Of a stretch of 64,000 nucleotides of DNA, positions 8,426 to 17,453 are shown in pieces. Position 1 is the first letter of the stretch, and each line of letters starts with the position of its first letter. The DNA is from an uncultured Bacilli bacterium (GTDB lineage Bacteria; Bacillota_I; Bacilli_A; RF39; UBA660), in contig CAKOLH010000001.1 of assembly GCA_934096105.1 (NCBI GenBank), positions 62,001 to 126,000 on the forward strand, read 5' to 3'. The translations under genes were made by a program, and so were the position numbers. The notes beneath the pieces are model-generated. The model did no database searches, was not told the origin of the DNA, and saw only the letters and a program-made list of their open reading frames with translations.

Positions 8426-9834
8426 ATTCCAAAGTCTTCATCTTCAACTTCGATTTGTTTTAGTATTTCTTCAGTAGTTGTAAAACCTGCGATTACTTTG
8501 AATAGTCCATCTTGAAGCATTGTAATAACATCTTTGTTATATACTAGGTGTCTCAACTGTTCTTTTCGCATACCTGCACTTATGGCATCTCTTATATCTT
8601 GATTGATAAGTAGTACTTCTTGAAGGGCTATTCTTCCTTTATAACCATGACTACAATGAGGACAACCTGAAGTATTCGCTTCATATACTTCGTTTATATC
8701 AAGACCTAATACTGTTTTAAAGAGATTTTTCTCTGTAATTGTAACTGGTCTTTTCTTTTTACAATTATCACATAGTTTTCTAGCTAACTTCTGGGATACT
8801 ATGCCTGTTAGTGCTGAGGCAAGTAGGTATCTTTCAACATCCATATCTAGTAATCTTTCAATGGTATTTAATGAATTGTTAGTGTGGATTGTAGATAGTA
8901 CTAAGTGTCCTGTGATTGATGCTCTTACCGCTATTTGGGCTGTTTCGGAGTCTCTTATTTCTCCAATCATAATGATATTAGGGTCTTGTCTTAAGATACT
9001 TCTTAATACTGTTGCAAAGTCTAGACCAATATCACTATTTACTTGAACTTGGTTAACTCCTTTTATATCCATTTCTACGGGGTCTTCTACTGTTATTAGG
9101 TTAGAACCTTCAACATTTAGTTTTTGCAAGAAGGAATATAGGGTAGTTGATTTACCTGTACCGGTAGCACCAGTTACTAGTATTATTCCATTTGGAAAGC
9201 CAAGCATCTTTATTACTTTGTTATAGTTTGTTTCACTAAAACATAAATATTCAATACCTTTTAAACTCATGGAATAGTCCATAATTCTTATAACTATTTT
9301 TTCGCCTCTTTTAGTAGGTAATGATGATACTCTGAGGTCTAGTTCTCTTCCTTTTATGGTATCTTTTATACCACCATCTTGAGGTAATCTTGTTTCGGTT
9401 ATATTCATACCAGCCATTATTTTTATTCTGGTAGTAACATTTTGTTTTATTTCTTTTGGTAAGAAAAATTGATCTCTTAAAATACCATCTATTCTAATTC
9501 TTACGGTTATACCTTCATCAGTAGGGTCAAAGTGAATATCTGATGCTCCTAAATCTACGGCAGTTATGATAATCATATTAACAGCATCAACTACTGGTAT
9601 TTTGGTAAAGTCGATGTTTCTACTATTGGCTAGATTTGGTTGAGTATTTATATTAGGTTGTTTAGGCTGTATATTTGGAATACTATTCATATTAGAACTA
9701 GGTTTTTGACTATTTGTCATCATATTTTTATTTTGCTGAATAGGGGTTCCAGCATTTGGCATGCTATTTGGAACTACATTCATATTGTTTGGTTTATTAC
9801 TGATATTAGACTGCATAGTACTGTTATTATTCAT
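8419..9834 (-). CDS. Type IV pilus / type II secretion assembly ATPase (PilB/GspE family)
   Basis: This family powers pilin polymerisation at the membrane. After an Asn/Pro/Gln-rich, probably disordered stretch of about 75 residues, the 471-residue protein has the GspE core. The arginine-finger region comes first, then Walker A GATGTGKSTTLYS, the Asp box, Walker B with GEIRDSETA, a His box, and a zinc-binding CDNC...CPHC pair in the C-terminal part. The usual N-terminal GspE/N1 domain is replaced by the low-complexity stretch. It starts after GGGAGAGG and is divergent from two prepilin-like genes. The membrane platform protein (PilC/GspF) is not in the window. Confidence 0.9.
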   Translation of the reverse strand: MNNNSTMQSNISNKPNNMNVVPNSMPNAGTPIQQNKNMMTNSQKPSSNMNSIPNIQPKQPNINTQPNLANSRNIDFTKIPVVDAVNMIIITAVDLGASDIHFDPTDEGITVRIRIDGILRDQFFLPKEIKQNVTTRIKIMAGMNITETRLPQDGGIKDTIKGRELDLRVSSLPTKRGEKIVIRIMDYSMSLKGIEYLCFSETNYNKVIKMLGFPNGIILVTGATGTGKSTTLYSFLQKLNVEGSNLITVEDPVEMDIKGVNQVQVNSDIGLDFATVLRSILRQDPNIIMIGEIRDSETAQIAVRASITGHLVLSTIHTNNSLNTIERLLDMDVERYLLASALTGIVSQKLARKLCDNCKKKRPVTITEKNLFKTVLGLDINEVYEANTSGCPHCSHGYKGRIALQEVLLINQDIRDAISAGMRKEQLRHLVYNKDVITMLQDGLFKVIAGFTTTEEILKQIEVEDEDFGIK

Positions 9835-9894
9835 AGTATTCCTCTCCCTTTTTGTTCTTTTCTTTTTAAAAAGACTAGATTTTATTCTATAATT

Positions 9895-9923
9895 ATTATA
9901 TAATAAACTTAAGTAAATATCAA
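9895..9923 (-). promoter_or_regulatory. Promoter of the pilB-like gene
   Basis: On the minus strand, TTGATA (9923-9918) and TATAAT (9900-9895) are separated by 17 bp, about 60 bases upstream of the ATPase start codon. Confidence 0.65.
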
Positions 9924-9941
9924 TAGTAAATGGGTGATAAA

Positions 9942-10436
9942 ATGAAATTAAATAGAAAGGGTTTTATGTTAGCAGAGGTAGTTGTATCTGCTTCAGTAGT
10001 AGCGGTTGTTCTTGTTACTATGTATATTGGTATTAATAGAATGACTGCGGCTTATGATAAGAGAAATAGATATTATGATTTGGATGCTCAAGAACTTGCT
10101 ATGGTGGTTAATGATACTATAAGAAAAAATGGTAGTAGTGTTACTTTTGATAATAGCGGTATTTTACTATCTGGACAGATTAATTCAATGTATTCAGAAA
10201 CAAAAGAATTGTTTGACTTATATAAAAATAATTTAGAATATAATAATAATGTTTATATTGTTAAAGATAAAAATGGATTTAATAAATTAAAAGATTCTGG
10301 TATAAATCAGTCGTTTAAGGATTATATTGATTATTTTGTTAGTAAAACAAGTTTTGATGAAGAATATTCTTATTTTGTAGTGGTAGAATTAGAAAAGGGT
10401 AGTGACTACTATTACTACACATTGAAGGTGAAATAA
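9942..10436 (+). CDS. Prepilin-like protein 1
   Basis: A 164-residue protein with a class III prepilin leader: NRKG^FMLAEVVV followed by a hydrophobic helix to about residue 30, with Glu at the +5 region as in pilins. The remainder is polar without cysteines. ATG 9942 follows GGGTGAT; the start at 9930 overlaps that site. It is one base from the next prepilin-like gene and divergent from the pilB-like ATPase, suggesting a minor-pilin operon. Family: pseudopilin (ComGD/GspH/PilE-like), exact type undetermined. Confidence 0.7.
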   Translation: MKLNRKGFMLAEVVVSASVVAVVLVTMYIGINRMTAAYDKRNRYYDLDAQELAMVVNDTIRKNGSSVTFDNSGILLSGQINSMYSETKELFDLYKNNLEYNNNVYIVKDKNGFNKLKDSGINQSFKDYIDYFVSKTSFDEEYSYFVVVELEKGSDYYYYTLKVK

Positions 10437-10437
10437 T

Positions 10438-10941
10438 ATGAAGAAGTTAAATAGAAAAGGGTATATGACCGTAGAAATTATTATTGCTTCAGTGATTGCT
10501 TTTTCAATAGCATTCTTTTTGATGGAAATAACTATGAAACTAGTGGATGTTACTGATAATGAGTATGTTAGTACTAATTTTATGACTGATAAAGCACTTG
10601 TTATGAATAATATTAGAAAGAATTTGAAGAAAGATATTACTGAATACGAAGAGATTGATAGTATAAAGTGTAATGGCAATTATTGTGAGATTTATTTTGT
10701 ACGCTCTGGGGGAGATACGGAAGCAAGAAGAATAGTTATTGATAATGAACATAGTATAATTAAATATACTGAAAATTTAGAAAATGGTACTGTAATTTAT
10801 TCAAAGACACTTGATAGTGGTATGAGTAATATGTCATTGACCGGTGGCATCAGTGGCTCTTATGCTTATTTTCAAATTAAGAGTGAGAATATTTTTAGTG
10901 ATGAGGATTATAATATAAATATTGTTATATATAATGGATAA
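10438..10941 (+). CDS. Prepilin-like protein 2
   Basis: A 167-residue protein with leader LNRKG^YMTVEIII and a hydrophobic helix of about 22 residues, the N-terminal signature of type IV (pseudo)pilins. Tyr replaces the usual Phe at +1, as in some minor pilins. The C-terminal domain has one CNGNYC pair that could form a disulfide. AAGGTGA (10425-10431) sits at the end of the upstream prepilin gene and sets the start. Probably a minor pilin assembled by the divergent ATPase. Confidence 0.7.
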   Translation: MKKLNRKGYMTVEIIIASVIAFSIAFFLMEITMKLVDVTDNEYVSTNFMTDKALVMNNIRKNLKKDITEYEEIDSIKCNGNYCEIYFVRSGGDTEARRIVIDNEHSIIKYTENLENGTVIYSKTLDSGMSNMSLTGGISGSYAYFQIKSENIFSDEDYNINIVIYNG

Positions 10942-10990
10942 TTCGACAAAATATTTAATTAAATAGGTATAAAATATTTTTGGTGATAAA

Positions 10991-11455
10991 ATGAAAAAGT
11001 TATTGAAGAAAATATTTTTACCTATTTTTTTGTCGGTGTTATGTGGATTTTTATGTGGTAAGTTAATGTTTAGTATTTATGAAGATAAAGAGAAGAATAT
11101 ACTTACTTCGAATGTTATTTATTTACTTGAAGATACTTCTTATAATGATTATAATACGATGAAGAGTAGTTTTGTTAGTAATAACTATATTTATTATGAA
11201 GAGAATGGTAAATATAATACGGTTATAGCTATGACTAAGAATAGGGATAATATTGATAAGATAGAGAAGGCTTATAATAAAGATTTTAAGGTAGTAGAGT
11301 ATTTAATTAGTGATGAAGAGATTAATAATAAACTTGATGAATATGATAAAAATATAGGTAATACTAGTGATAATAATGAGATAAAACTACTAGTGGAAGA
11401 ATTAAATGGTATTTATAAGGGGAGAGATGATATAAAAATGGTTAAAATTAGTTGA
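10991..11455 (+). CDS. Bitopic membrane protein with a SPOR-like pattern, unknown function
   Basis: A 154-residue protein with a basic N-terminus and one membrane helix (about residues 8-28, containing two Cys). An extracytoplasmic segment follows in which YIYYEENGKYNTVIAMTKN recalls the second half of SPOR (peptidoglycan-binding) repeats. That assignment is tentative. ATG 10991 follows GGTGAT. It lies 49 bases after the second prepilin-like gene and before tRNA-Ser. Confidence 0.45.
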   Translation: MKKLLKKIFLPIFLSVLCGFLCGKLMFSIYEDKEKNILTSNVIYLLEDTSYNDYNTMKSSFVSNNYIYYEENGKYNTVIAMTKNRDNIDKIEKAYNKDFKVVEYLISDEEINNKLDEYDKNIGNTSDNNEIKLLVEELNGIYKGRDDIKMVKIS

Positions 11456-11480
11456 CAATTTGATAAAATTAATATAAAAT
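11452..11480 (+). promoter_or_regulatory. Promoter of tRNA-Ser
   Basis: TTGACA (11452-11457) and TAAAAT (11475-11480) are separated by 17 bp, just upstream of tRNA-Ser. The -35 overlaps the stop codon of the preceding gene. Confidence 0.7.
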
Positions 11481-11493
11481 TATATTTAGCAAC

Positions 11494-11584
11494 GGAGTAG
11501 TACTCAAGAGGCTGAAGAGGCGCCCCTGCTAAGGGTGTAGAGTGGGAAACTGCTGCGAGAGTTCAAATCTCTCCTGCTCCGCCA
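11494..11584 (+). tRNA. tRNA-Ser(GCU)
   Basis: A class II tRNA of 91 bases. The acceptor arm is GGAGTAG/CTGCTCC with discriminator G and encoded CCA. The anticodon loop CTGCTAA gives anticodon GCT. The long variable arm and TTCAAAT in the T loop are typical of tRNA-Ser. It has its own promoter and a terminator just downstream. Confidence 0.95.
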
Positions 11585-11594
11585 TTATGAATAT

Positions 11595-11617
11595 AAAGTC
11601 CGTAAGGGCTTTTTTCT
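11595..11617 (+). terminator. Terminator after tRNA-Ser
   Basis: AAGTCC and GGGCTT form a 6-bp stem around GTAA, followed by a run of T, ending before the uvrC ribosome binding site. Confidence 0.7.
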
Positions 11618-11636
11618 TATATTAGGAGGTGATAAT

Positions 11637-13400
11637 ATGTTTAAAGAAGAACTTTCTTTAGTACCACATTTACCTGGGTGTTATCTTATGAGAAATAAGG
11701 ATAATATTGTTATATATGTTGGTAAGAGTAAGAATTTGAAGAATAGACTTAGTTCATACTTTCAAAGAGAGCATACTGGTAAGACGATGATGTTAGTTAG
11801 AGAGATTGATCATTTTGAATATATTATTACTAATACTGAGATGGAAAGTCTATTACTGGAAATTAATCTTATTAAGAAATATAATCCTAAGTATAATATT
11901 TTATATAGAGATGATAAGTCTTATCCATATATTGAACTTACTGATGAGAAAGTACCCACTCTTAAGATTACTAGGAGAATTAATGCTAAGAAGATTAAGA
12001 ATAATTTATTTGGTCCTTATCCTAATGTAGGGGCAGCGAAGAGAGTAGTAGAAATACTTAATAGAATATATCCTCTTAGAAAGTGTAGAACTTACGAAAA
12101 GAGAGAATGTTTATATTATCATATAGGAGAGTGTCTTGGGTACTGCGTGCATAATGTAGATGAAGATAAGATTAAAGAGATGAAGAGTGAGATTGTTTCT
12201 TTTTTGAATGGTAATACTAAAATATTAACTGATAGACTTAAAGAAAAGATGTATAGTTATTCTGAGAAAATGGATTATGAGAAGGCTATGGAATATAAGG
12301 AACTTCTTGATTATATTAATATTACTACTGAGAAACAAAAGGTTGATTTGGATAGTAAGGTTAATACTGATATAGTGGGTTATTATACTAAGGATAATTA
12401 TATTAGTATTCAGATTCTTTTTGTTAGAGGAGGTAAACTTCTTGATAGAAATAGGGTTATATTTCCTATGGTAACTACTGAAGAAGAGGAATTATCTAAT
12501 TATTTACTTGATTTTTATAGTAAGAATGTATCGATACCTAAAGAGGTATTAACTCCTGATAACGTGGATAATGAGGCTTTTAGTGGGATATTTAACATTA
12601 AGTTTATTACTCCTGTTAAGGGAGATAAGAAAAGAATATTAGAACTTGCTTATGATAATGCTAGAATATATTATGAAGAACAAATGACTTATATTAAGAG
12701 AGATGAAGATAAGATAGAGGATGCTCTTAATGAACTTAAGAGTAAACTTAAATTAGATAAAGTAGATAGAATTGAATTATTTGATAATTCTAATTTATTT
12801 GGTAGTTTTAATGTATCTGGTATGGTAGTGTTTATTATGGGTAAACCTTCTAAAAATGATTATCGTAAGTTTAAGATTACTAATGATAAGAATGATGATT
12901 ATGGGACAATGAGAGAGGTTATTTATAGGAGATATTTTAGAGTACTTAAAGATAATCTTGAAAAACCTGATTTGATTATTGTAGATGGTGGTGTTGGTCA
13001 GATACATGTAGCTAGAGAGGTTATAGAGAGCCTTGGTCTTGATATTCCAGTAGCGGGTCTTAAGAAAGATGATACTCATAGTACTAATATGTTATTAGGA
13101 CTTGAACCTCTTACTGAGATTATGATTGATAAGAGAAGTAATTTGTTTATGTTACTTACTAGGATGCAGGATGAGGTACATAATTTTACTATTAGTTATC
13201 ATAAGAATATTAGAAGTAAGGGAGCACTATCTAGTATACTTGATAATATTGATGGAATAGGAGAAGTTAGAAAGAATAAACTTCTTAAGAAATATAAAAC
13301 TATTACTAAGATGAAAGAGGCTAGTACTGAAGAATTAGAGGAGATACTTCCTCATGATACTGCGGTTAAGTTTAAAGAATTTTTGGATAGTTATGAGTAA
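11637..13400 (+). CDS. uvrC: UvrABC system protein C
   Basis: UvrC makes both incisions in nucleotide excision repair. The 587-residue protein has the full domain order. The N-terminal GIY-YIG nuclease (PGCYLMRNKDNIVIYVGKSK, residues about 10-90) comes first, then a Cys cluster and the UvrB-binding UVR motif (about 197-230). The C-terminal RNase H-like nuclease includes ELFDNSN and IIVDGGVGQI and is followed by a helix-hairpin-helix pair ending in GIGEVRKNKLL. ATG 11637 follows AGGAGGTGAT. Length and motifs are normal. An inverted two-hairpin repeat begins right after the stop codon. Confidence 0.97.
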   Translation: MFKEELSLVPHLPGCYLMRNKDNIVIYVGKSKNLKNRLSSYFQREHTGKTMMLVREIDHFEYIITNTEMESLLLEINLIKKYNPKYNILYRDDKSYPYIELTDEKVPTLKITRRINAKKIKNNLFGPYPNVGAAKRVVEILNRIYPLRKCRTYEKRECLYYHIGECLGYCVHNVDEDKIKEMKSEIVSFLNGNTKILTDRLKEKMYSYSEKMDYEKAMEYKELLDYINITTEKQKVDLDSKVNTDIVGYYTKDNYISIQILFVRGGKLLDRNRVIFPMVTTEEEELSNYLLDFYSKNVSIPKEVLTPDNVDNEAFSGIFNIKFITPVKGDKKRILELAYDNARIYYEEQMTYIKRDEDKIEDALNELKSKLKLDKVDRIELFDNSNLFGSFNVSGMVVFIMGKPSKNDYRKFKITNDKNDDYGTMREVIYRRYFRVLKDNLEKPDLIIVDGGVGQIHVAREVIESLGLDIPVAGLKKDDTHSTNMLLGLEPLTEIMIDKRSNLFMLLTRMQDEVHNFTISYHKNIRSKGALSSILDNIDGIGEVRKNKLLKKYKTITKMKEASTEELEEILPHDTAVKFKEFLDSYE

Positions 13401-13401
13401 T

Positions 13402-13482
13402 CACTCTAAGCCTAGGTCTTAGAGTGTCATTTATAGCCTAAGGTCTATAAATGATATATCTACATATCTATTATATATAAGC
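13402..13482 (-). repeat. Two-hairpin dispersed repeat, copy B (inverted)
   Basis: Read on the minus strand: leader GCTTATATATAATAGATATG (13482-13463), then stem 1 TCATTTATAG/CTATAAATGA (plus-strand positions 13427-13436 and 13445-13454, perfect 10 bp, loop ACCTTAGG). Stem 2 CACTCTAAG/CTTAGAGTG (13402-13410/13418-13426, perfect 9 bp) follows. It begins one base after the uvrC stop codon and faces copy C across rplM-rpsI. Confidence 0.85.
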
Positions 13483-13560
13483 TATATGTATATATTTAGA
13501 ATTAAAAAGATATATAAAGTTAGTTTTTGGGAAGAAAATGAGAAAAAATCTCTTAAATTA

Positions 13561-13589
13561 TTGACAAAAGCATAAAATAATAGTAAAAT
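13561..13589 (+). promoter_or_regulatory. Promoter of rplM-rpsI
   Basis: TTGACA (13561-13566), 17 bp, TAAAAT (13584-13589). Transcription would start near 13596 and leave a leader of about 83 bases before rplM. Confidence 0.75.
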
Positions 13590-13595
13590 CATAAT

Positions 13596-13672
13596 CGGTA
13601 CATTTTGTTGGAGGGTATTAGGTATTGGGAACACTTAAGACCTGAAGATAACTTTTAAAAATATGAAGGAGA
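13596..13672 (+). promoter_or_regulatory. Possible L13 autoregulatory leader
   Basis: In Firmicutes the rplM message usually carries a structured leader bound by L13 (Rfam L13_leader). This leader contains pairable segments, AGGT near 13620 with ACCT near 13640, and a separate AAGGAG ribosome binding site. I could not confirm the family consensus by eye; the call rests mainly on position and length. Confidence 0.4.
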
Positions 13673-13678
13673 ATAGAA

Positions 13679-14122
13679 ATGAAAAGCACATTTATGCAAA
13701 GTAAAGAAACAGTTAACAGAACTTGGTATGTTATTGATGCTAAAGATATTCCTCTAGGAAGAGTTGCTAGTAAAGCTGCTGTTATATTAAAAGGAAAACA
13801 CAAAGTAACATACACTCCTCATGTTGACTGTGGTGACTATGTTATCATTGTTAATGCTGATAAAGTAGCTTTAACTGGTAACAAATTAGAGGATAAAATT
13901 TATTATGATCACTCTAGATATGTTGGTGGTCTAAGAGAAAGAACTGCTAAAGAAATGAGAGCTAACTATCCAGTAGAGATGGTTGAAAGAGCAGTAAAAG
14001 GAATGCTTCCACATAATAGACTTGGAAGAGAAATGTATAAGAAATTATTTGTGTATGCTGGTGAAGATCACAAACATGCTGCACAACAACCTAAAGTATT
14101 AGAAATGGGAGGTAACAAATAA
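13679..14122 (+). CDS. rplM: 50S ribosomal protein L13
   Basis: L13 binds 23S rRNA early in 50S assembly. The 147-residue product has the family motifs [35 protein letters not shown] and [19 protein letters not shown] 13679 follows AAGGAG. Its stop codon overlaps the rpsI start (TAATG), the usual L13-S9 translational coupling. A plausible regulatory leader precedes it. Confidence 0.98.
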   Translation: MKSTFMQSKETVNRTWYVIDAKDIPLGRVASKAAVILKGKHKVTYTPHVDCGDYVIIVNADKVALTGNKLEDKIYYDHSRYVGGLRERTAKEMRANYPVEMVERAVKGMLPHNRLGREMYKKLFVYAGEDHKHAAQQPKVLEMGGNK

Positions 14123-14541
14123 TGGCTAAAGAAAAGAGAAGTTTCTATGGAACTGGTAGAAGAAAAGGATCTGTGGCTAGAGTTACTTTAACTCCTGGTA
14201 CTGGTAAGATTACTGTTAATGGTAGAGATGTTCAAGAATATATGCCTTATGAGGTATTAGTAATGGATTTAAAACAACCATTAGTAGTAACTGGTAATGA
14301 AAATACTTTCGATGTAGTTGCTGAAGTTACTGGTGGTGGATTCTCAGGTCAAACTGGTGCTATCAGACTTGGTATTACTAGAGCATTACTTGTTTATGAT
14401 GCTGGAAATGAAACTAATGAAGATTCATATAGAAAAGTTCTTAAAGCTAATGGATTTATAACTAGAGATCCAAGAGTTAAAGAAAGAAAGAAATATGGTC
14501 TTAAAGGTGCTAGAAGAGCTCCACAATTTAGTAAGAGATAA
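14122..14541 (+). CDS. rpsI: 30S ribosomal protein S9
   Basis: S9 lines the small-subunit head; its C-terminal tail reaches the P-site tRNA. The 139-residue protein has [13 protein letters not shown] at the start, the central [16 protein letters not shown] region and the conserved tail ending in PQFSKR. The start codon overlaps the rplM stop. A terminator follows immediately, closing the two-gene operon. Confidence 0.98.
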   Translation: MAKEKRSFYGTGRRKGSVARVTLTPGTGKITVNGRDVQEYMPYEVLVMDLKQPLVVTGNENTFDVVAEVTGGGFSGQTGAIRLGITRALLVYDAGNETNEDSYRKVLKANGFITRDPRVKERKKYGLKGARRAPQFSKR

Positions 14542-14548
14542 TTTGAAA

Positions 14549-14576
14549 GAGGTTACATTTATTGTGACTTCTTTTT
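14549..14576 (+). terminator. Terminator of the rplM-rpsI operon
   Basis: GAGGTTACA (14549-14557) pairs with TGTGACTTC (14563-14571) with two G-T pairs, followed by TTTTTG. Confidence 0.75.
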
Positions 14577-14588
14577 GTATATATTTAT

Positions 14589-14671
14589 GGCTTATATATA
14601 ATAGATATGTAGATATACTATTTATAGACTTTAGGCTATAAATAGCACTGGAAGACTATAGGCTGAAAGTG
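14589..14671 (+). repeat. Two-hairpin dispersed repeat, copy C
   Basis: Leader GGCTTATATATAATAGATATG (from 14589) is nearly identical to copy B. Stem 1 is CTATTTATAG/CTATAAATAG (14618-14627/14636-14645, perfect, loop ACTTTAGG). Stem 2 is CACTGGAAG/CTGAAAGTG (14646-14654/14663-14671), and three central pairs of it are broken, so this is the one partly decayed stem in the family. Confidence 0.8.
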
Positions 14672-14702
14672 AATAAAAAAAGATGTAAATAATAAGTAAA
14701 CT

Positions 14703-14732
14703 AAAGGCAATATTATTGCCTTTTTATTTTTA
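14703..14732 (+). terminator. Terminator downstream of repeat copy C
   Basis: AAAGGCAA (14703-14710) pairs perfectly with TTGCCTTT (14716-14723), then TTATTTTTATTTT. It lies between the repeat and ppdK. TTGCCT in its second arm is 17 bp from TATTAT (14739-14744), so the ppdK promoter may overlap the hairpin. Confidence 0.7.
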
Positions 14733-14766
14733 TTTTGTTATTATATTAAAGTGAGGTGAAAGATAA

Positions 14767-17397
14767 ATGACAAAATATGTTTATTTGTTTACAGAAGGTA
14801 ATGCAGATATGAGAAACCTTCTTGGTGGTAAAGGTGCTAACTTAGCGGAAATGACAAATATTGGTTTGCCAGTTCCACAGGGATTTACTATTACTACTGA
14901 AGCTTGTACTAAGTACTATGAAGATGGACGTACAATTAATGATGAAATTCAAAGCCAAATTAATGAGTATATTGTTAAGATGGAAGAGATTACAGGAAAG
15001 AAATTTGGAGATAAAGAAAATCCATTATTAGTTTCTGTTAGAAGTGGTGCTAGAGCTAGTATGCCTGGTATGATGGATACTATTCTTAATTTAGGTTTAA
15101 ATGAAGAAGTAGTTAATGTTCTTGCAGAAAAGTCTAATAATCCTAGATGGGCTTGGGATTGTTATCGTAGATTTATTCAAATGTATTCTGATGTTGTTAT
15201 GGAAGTTGGTAAGAAATACTTTGAACAATTAATCGATAAGATGAAAGAAGAAAAGAATGTTAAGTTAGATGTTGAACTTACTGCTGATGATTTAAAAGAA
15301 TTAGCTAGAGAGTTTAAAGAAGAATATAAAACTAAAATTGGTGTAGATTTCCCTGATGATCCAAAAGAACAATTAATGGGTGCTATTAAGGCTGTATTTA
15401 GATCTTGGGATAATCCACGTGCTAATGTTTATCGTAGAGATAATGATATTCCATATTCTTGGGGAACTGCTGTTAATGTTCAATCAATGGCATTTGGTAA
15501 TATGGGAGATGATTGTGGTACAGGTGTTGCTTTTACAAGAGATCCTGCTACTGGTGAAAAAGGTTTATTTGGTGAATTCTTAACTAATGCACAAGGTGAA
15601 GATGTTGTTGCGGGTGTTAGAACTCCGATGAAGATAACTGAAATGGCTGATAAGTTCCCAGAGGCTTTTGAAGAGTTTAAGAAGGTATGTGCTACTTTGG
15701 AAGAACACTACCGTGATATGCAAGATATGGAATTTACTGTAGAACATGGTAAATTATATATGTTACAAACTAGAAATGGTAAGAGAACGGCGCAGGCTGC
15801 TTTAAAGATTGCTTGTGATTTAGTTGATGAAGGCATGAGAACTGAAGAAGAGGCTGTATTAATGATTGATCCTAGAAACTTAGATACATTATTACATCCA
15901 CAGTTTGATAGTAAGGCAATAAAAGCTGCTACTCCAGTAGGAAAAGGACTTGGTGCTTCTCCTGGCGCTGCTTGTGGTAAGATTGTATTTACCGCTGAAG
16001 ATGCTGCTACTTATGGTATCGGTGGTAAAGGAGAAAAAGTTGTACTAGTTAGACTTGAGACTTCTCCTGAAGATATTACCGGTATGAAAGCTGCTCAAGG
16101 TATTTTAACAGTACGTGGTGGTATGACAAGTCATGCTGCAGTTGTTGCTCGTGGTATGGGTACTTGCTGTGTATCTGGATGTGGTGATATTATCATGAAT
16201 GAAGCTAAGAAAGAATTTACTTTAGCTGGTAAGGTATACCATGAGGGAGATGTTATCTCTATTGATGGTACTACTGGTAATATTTATGATGGCGCTATTC
16301 CAACAGTTGATGCTACTATTGCAGGTGAATTTGGCCGTGTTATGGCATGGGCTGATAAGTATCGTAAGCTTGGTGTTAGAACTAATGCTGATACTCCTAA
16401 AGATACTAGAAAAGCAATTGAACTTGGTGCTGAAGGTATTGGACTATGTCGTACTGAGCATATGTTCTTTGATGAAGAGAGAATATTTAACTTAAGAAGA
16501 ATGATTTTATCTGAAACAGTTGAAGATAGAGAAAAATATTTAAGTTTATTAATTCCATATCAAAAAGGTGACTTTAAAGAAATGTATAAGGAATTAAAAG
16601 GACTACCAATGACAGTTCGTTATATTGATCCACCACTTCATGAGTTTATTCCTAAAACAGAAGCTGAAATGAAAGAACTTGCTGAAGCTATGGGAATGAC
16701 TGTAGAACATATTATTGATGTATGTAATGAATTACATGAATTTAACCCAATGATGGGTCATAGAGGATGTCGTTTAGCAGTTACTTATCCAGAAATTGCT
16801 AGAATGCAAACTCGTGCTTTAATGGAAGCTGCTATTGAAGTTCATGAAGAAGAAGGATATGATATTGTTCCTGAGATTATGATTCCACTTGTTGGTGAAG
16901 TTAAAGAGTTAAAGTATGTTAAGGATATAGTAGTAGAGACTGCTGAACTTGTTAAGAAAGAAAAAGGTTCTGACATGGAATATCATATTGGTACTATGAT
17001 TGAAATACCAAGAGCTGCTCTTACTGCTGATGCAATTGCTACTGAGGCTGAATTCTTCTCATTTGGTACTAATGATTTAACACAAATGACATTTGGTTTC
17101 TCTAGAGATGATGCTGGTAAGTTTTTAGGAGCCTACTATGAAAAGAAGATTTATGAACAAGATCCATTTGCTAAATTAGATCAAGTTGGTGTTGGTCAAT
17201 TAGTTAAGATGGCTGCTGAAAAAGGTAAGGCTACAAGACCAAATATTAAACTTGGTATATGCGGAGAACATGGTGGAGATCCATCTAGTGTTGAATTCTG
17301 TCATAATATTGGATTAACTTATGTTTCTTGCTCACCATTTAGAGTACCTATAGCTAGACTTGCTGCTGCTCAAGCCGCTATTAAAGCTAGTAAATAA
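14767..17397 (+). CDS. ppdK: Pyruvate, phosphate dikinase
   Basis: PPDK interconverts pyruvate + ATP + Pi and PEP + AMP + PPi, and in fermentative Firmicutes often works glycolytically with PPi. The 876-residue protein has the full domain order. The N-terminal ATP-grasp region (GGKGANLAEM, then SVRSGARASMPGMMDT) is followed by the central phosphohistidine domain with catalytic His in GGMTSHAAVVARGMG (near residue 456). The C-terminal PEP/pyruvate TIM barrel includes GTNDLTQMTFGFSRDDAG and the Cys of GICGEHGGD. The start has GAGGTGAAAG upstream. Codon use (GCT, GGT) is that of a highly expressed gene. A strong terminator follows. No PPDK regulatory protein gene is adjacent. Confidence 0.98.
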   Translation: MTKYVYLFTEGNADMRNLLGGKGANLAEMTNIGLPVPQGFTITTEACTKYYEDGRTINDEIQSQINEYIVKMEEITGKKFGDKENPLLVSVRSGARASMPGMMDTILNLGLNEEVVNVLAEKSNNPRWAWDCYRRFIQMYSDVVMEVGKKYFEQLIDKMKEEKNVKLDVELTADDLKELAREFKEEYKTKIGVDFPDDPKEQLMGAIKAVFRSWDNPRANVYRRDNDIPYSWGTAVNVQSMAFGNMGDDCGTGVAFTRDPATGEKGLFGEFLTNAQGEDVVAGVRTPMKITEMADKFPEAFEEFKKVCATLEEHYRDMQDMEFTVEHGKLYMLQTRNGKRTAQAALKIACDLVDEGMRTEEEAVLMIDPRNLDTLLHPQFDSKAIKAATPVGKGLGASPGAACGKIVFTAEDAATYGIGGKGEKVVLVRLETSPEDITGMKAAQGILTVRGGMTSHAAVVARGMGTCCVSGCGDIIMNEAKKEFTLAGKVYHEGDVISIDGTTGNIYDGAIPTVDATIAGEFGRVMAWADKYRKLGVRTNADTPKDTRKAIELGAEGIGLCRTEHMFFDEERIFNLRRMILSETVEDREKYLSLLIPYQKGDFKEMYKELKGLPMTVRYIDPPLHEFIPKTEAEMKELAEAMGMTVEHIIDVCNELHEFNPMMGHRGCRLAVTYPEIARMQTRALMEAAIEVHEEEGYDIVPEIMIPLVGEVKELKYVKDIVVETAELVKKEKGSDMEYHIGTMIEIPRAALTADAIATEAEFFSFGTNDLTQMTFGFSRDDAGKFLGAYYEKKIYEQDPFAKLDQVGVGQLVKMAAEKGKATRPNIKLGICGEHGGDPSSVEFCHNIGLTYVSCSPFRVPIARLAAAQAAIKASK

Positions 17398-17412
17398 TCA
17401 TATTAATATAAA

Positions 17413-17449
17413 AGAACTTAGATATAATAGTTATCTAGGTTCTTTTTTT
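17413..17449 (+). terminator. Strong terminator after ppdK
   Basis: A 12-bp stem, AGAACTTAGATA (17413-17424) with TATCTAGGTTCT (17432-17443, one G-T), followed by seven T. Confidence 0.9.
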
Positions 17450-17453
17450 GTGA

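Noticed and set aside
13596..13672. Firm assignment of the rplM leader to the L13 family
   Set aside because: Position fits but the consensus helices could not be confirmed by eye, so it is listed only as possible.
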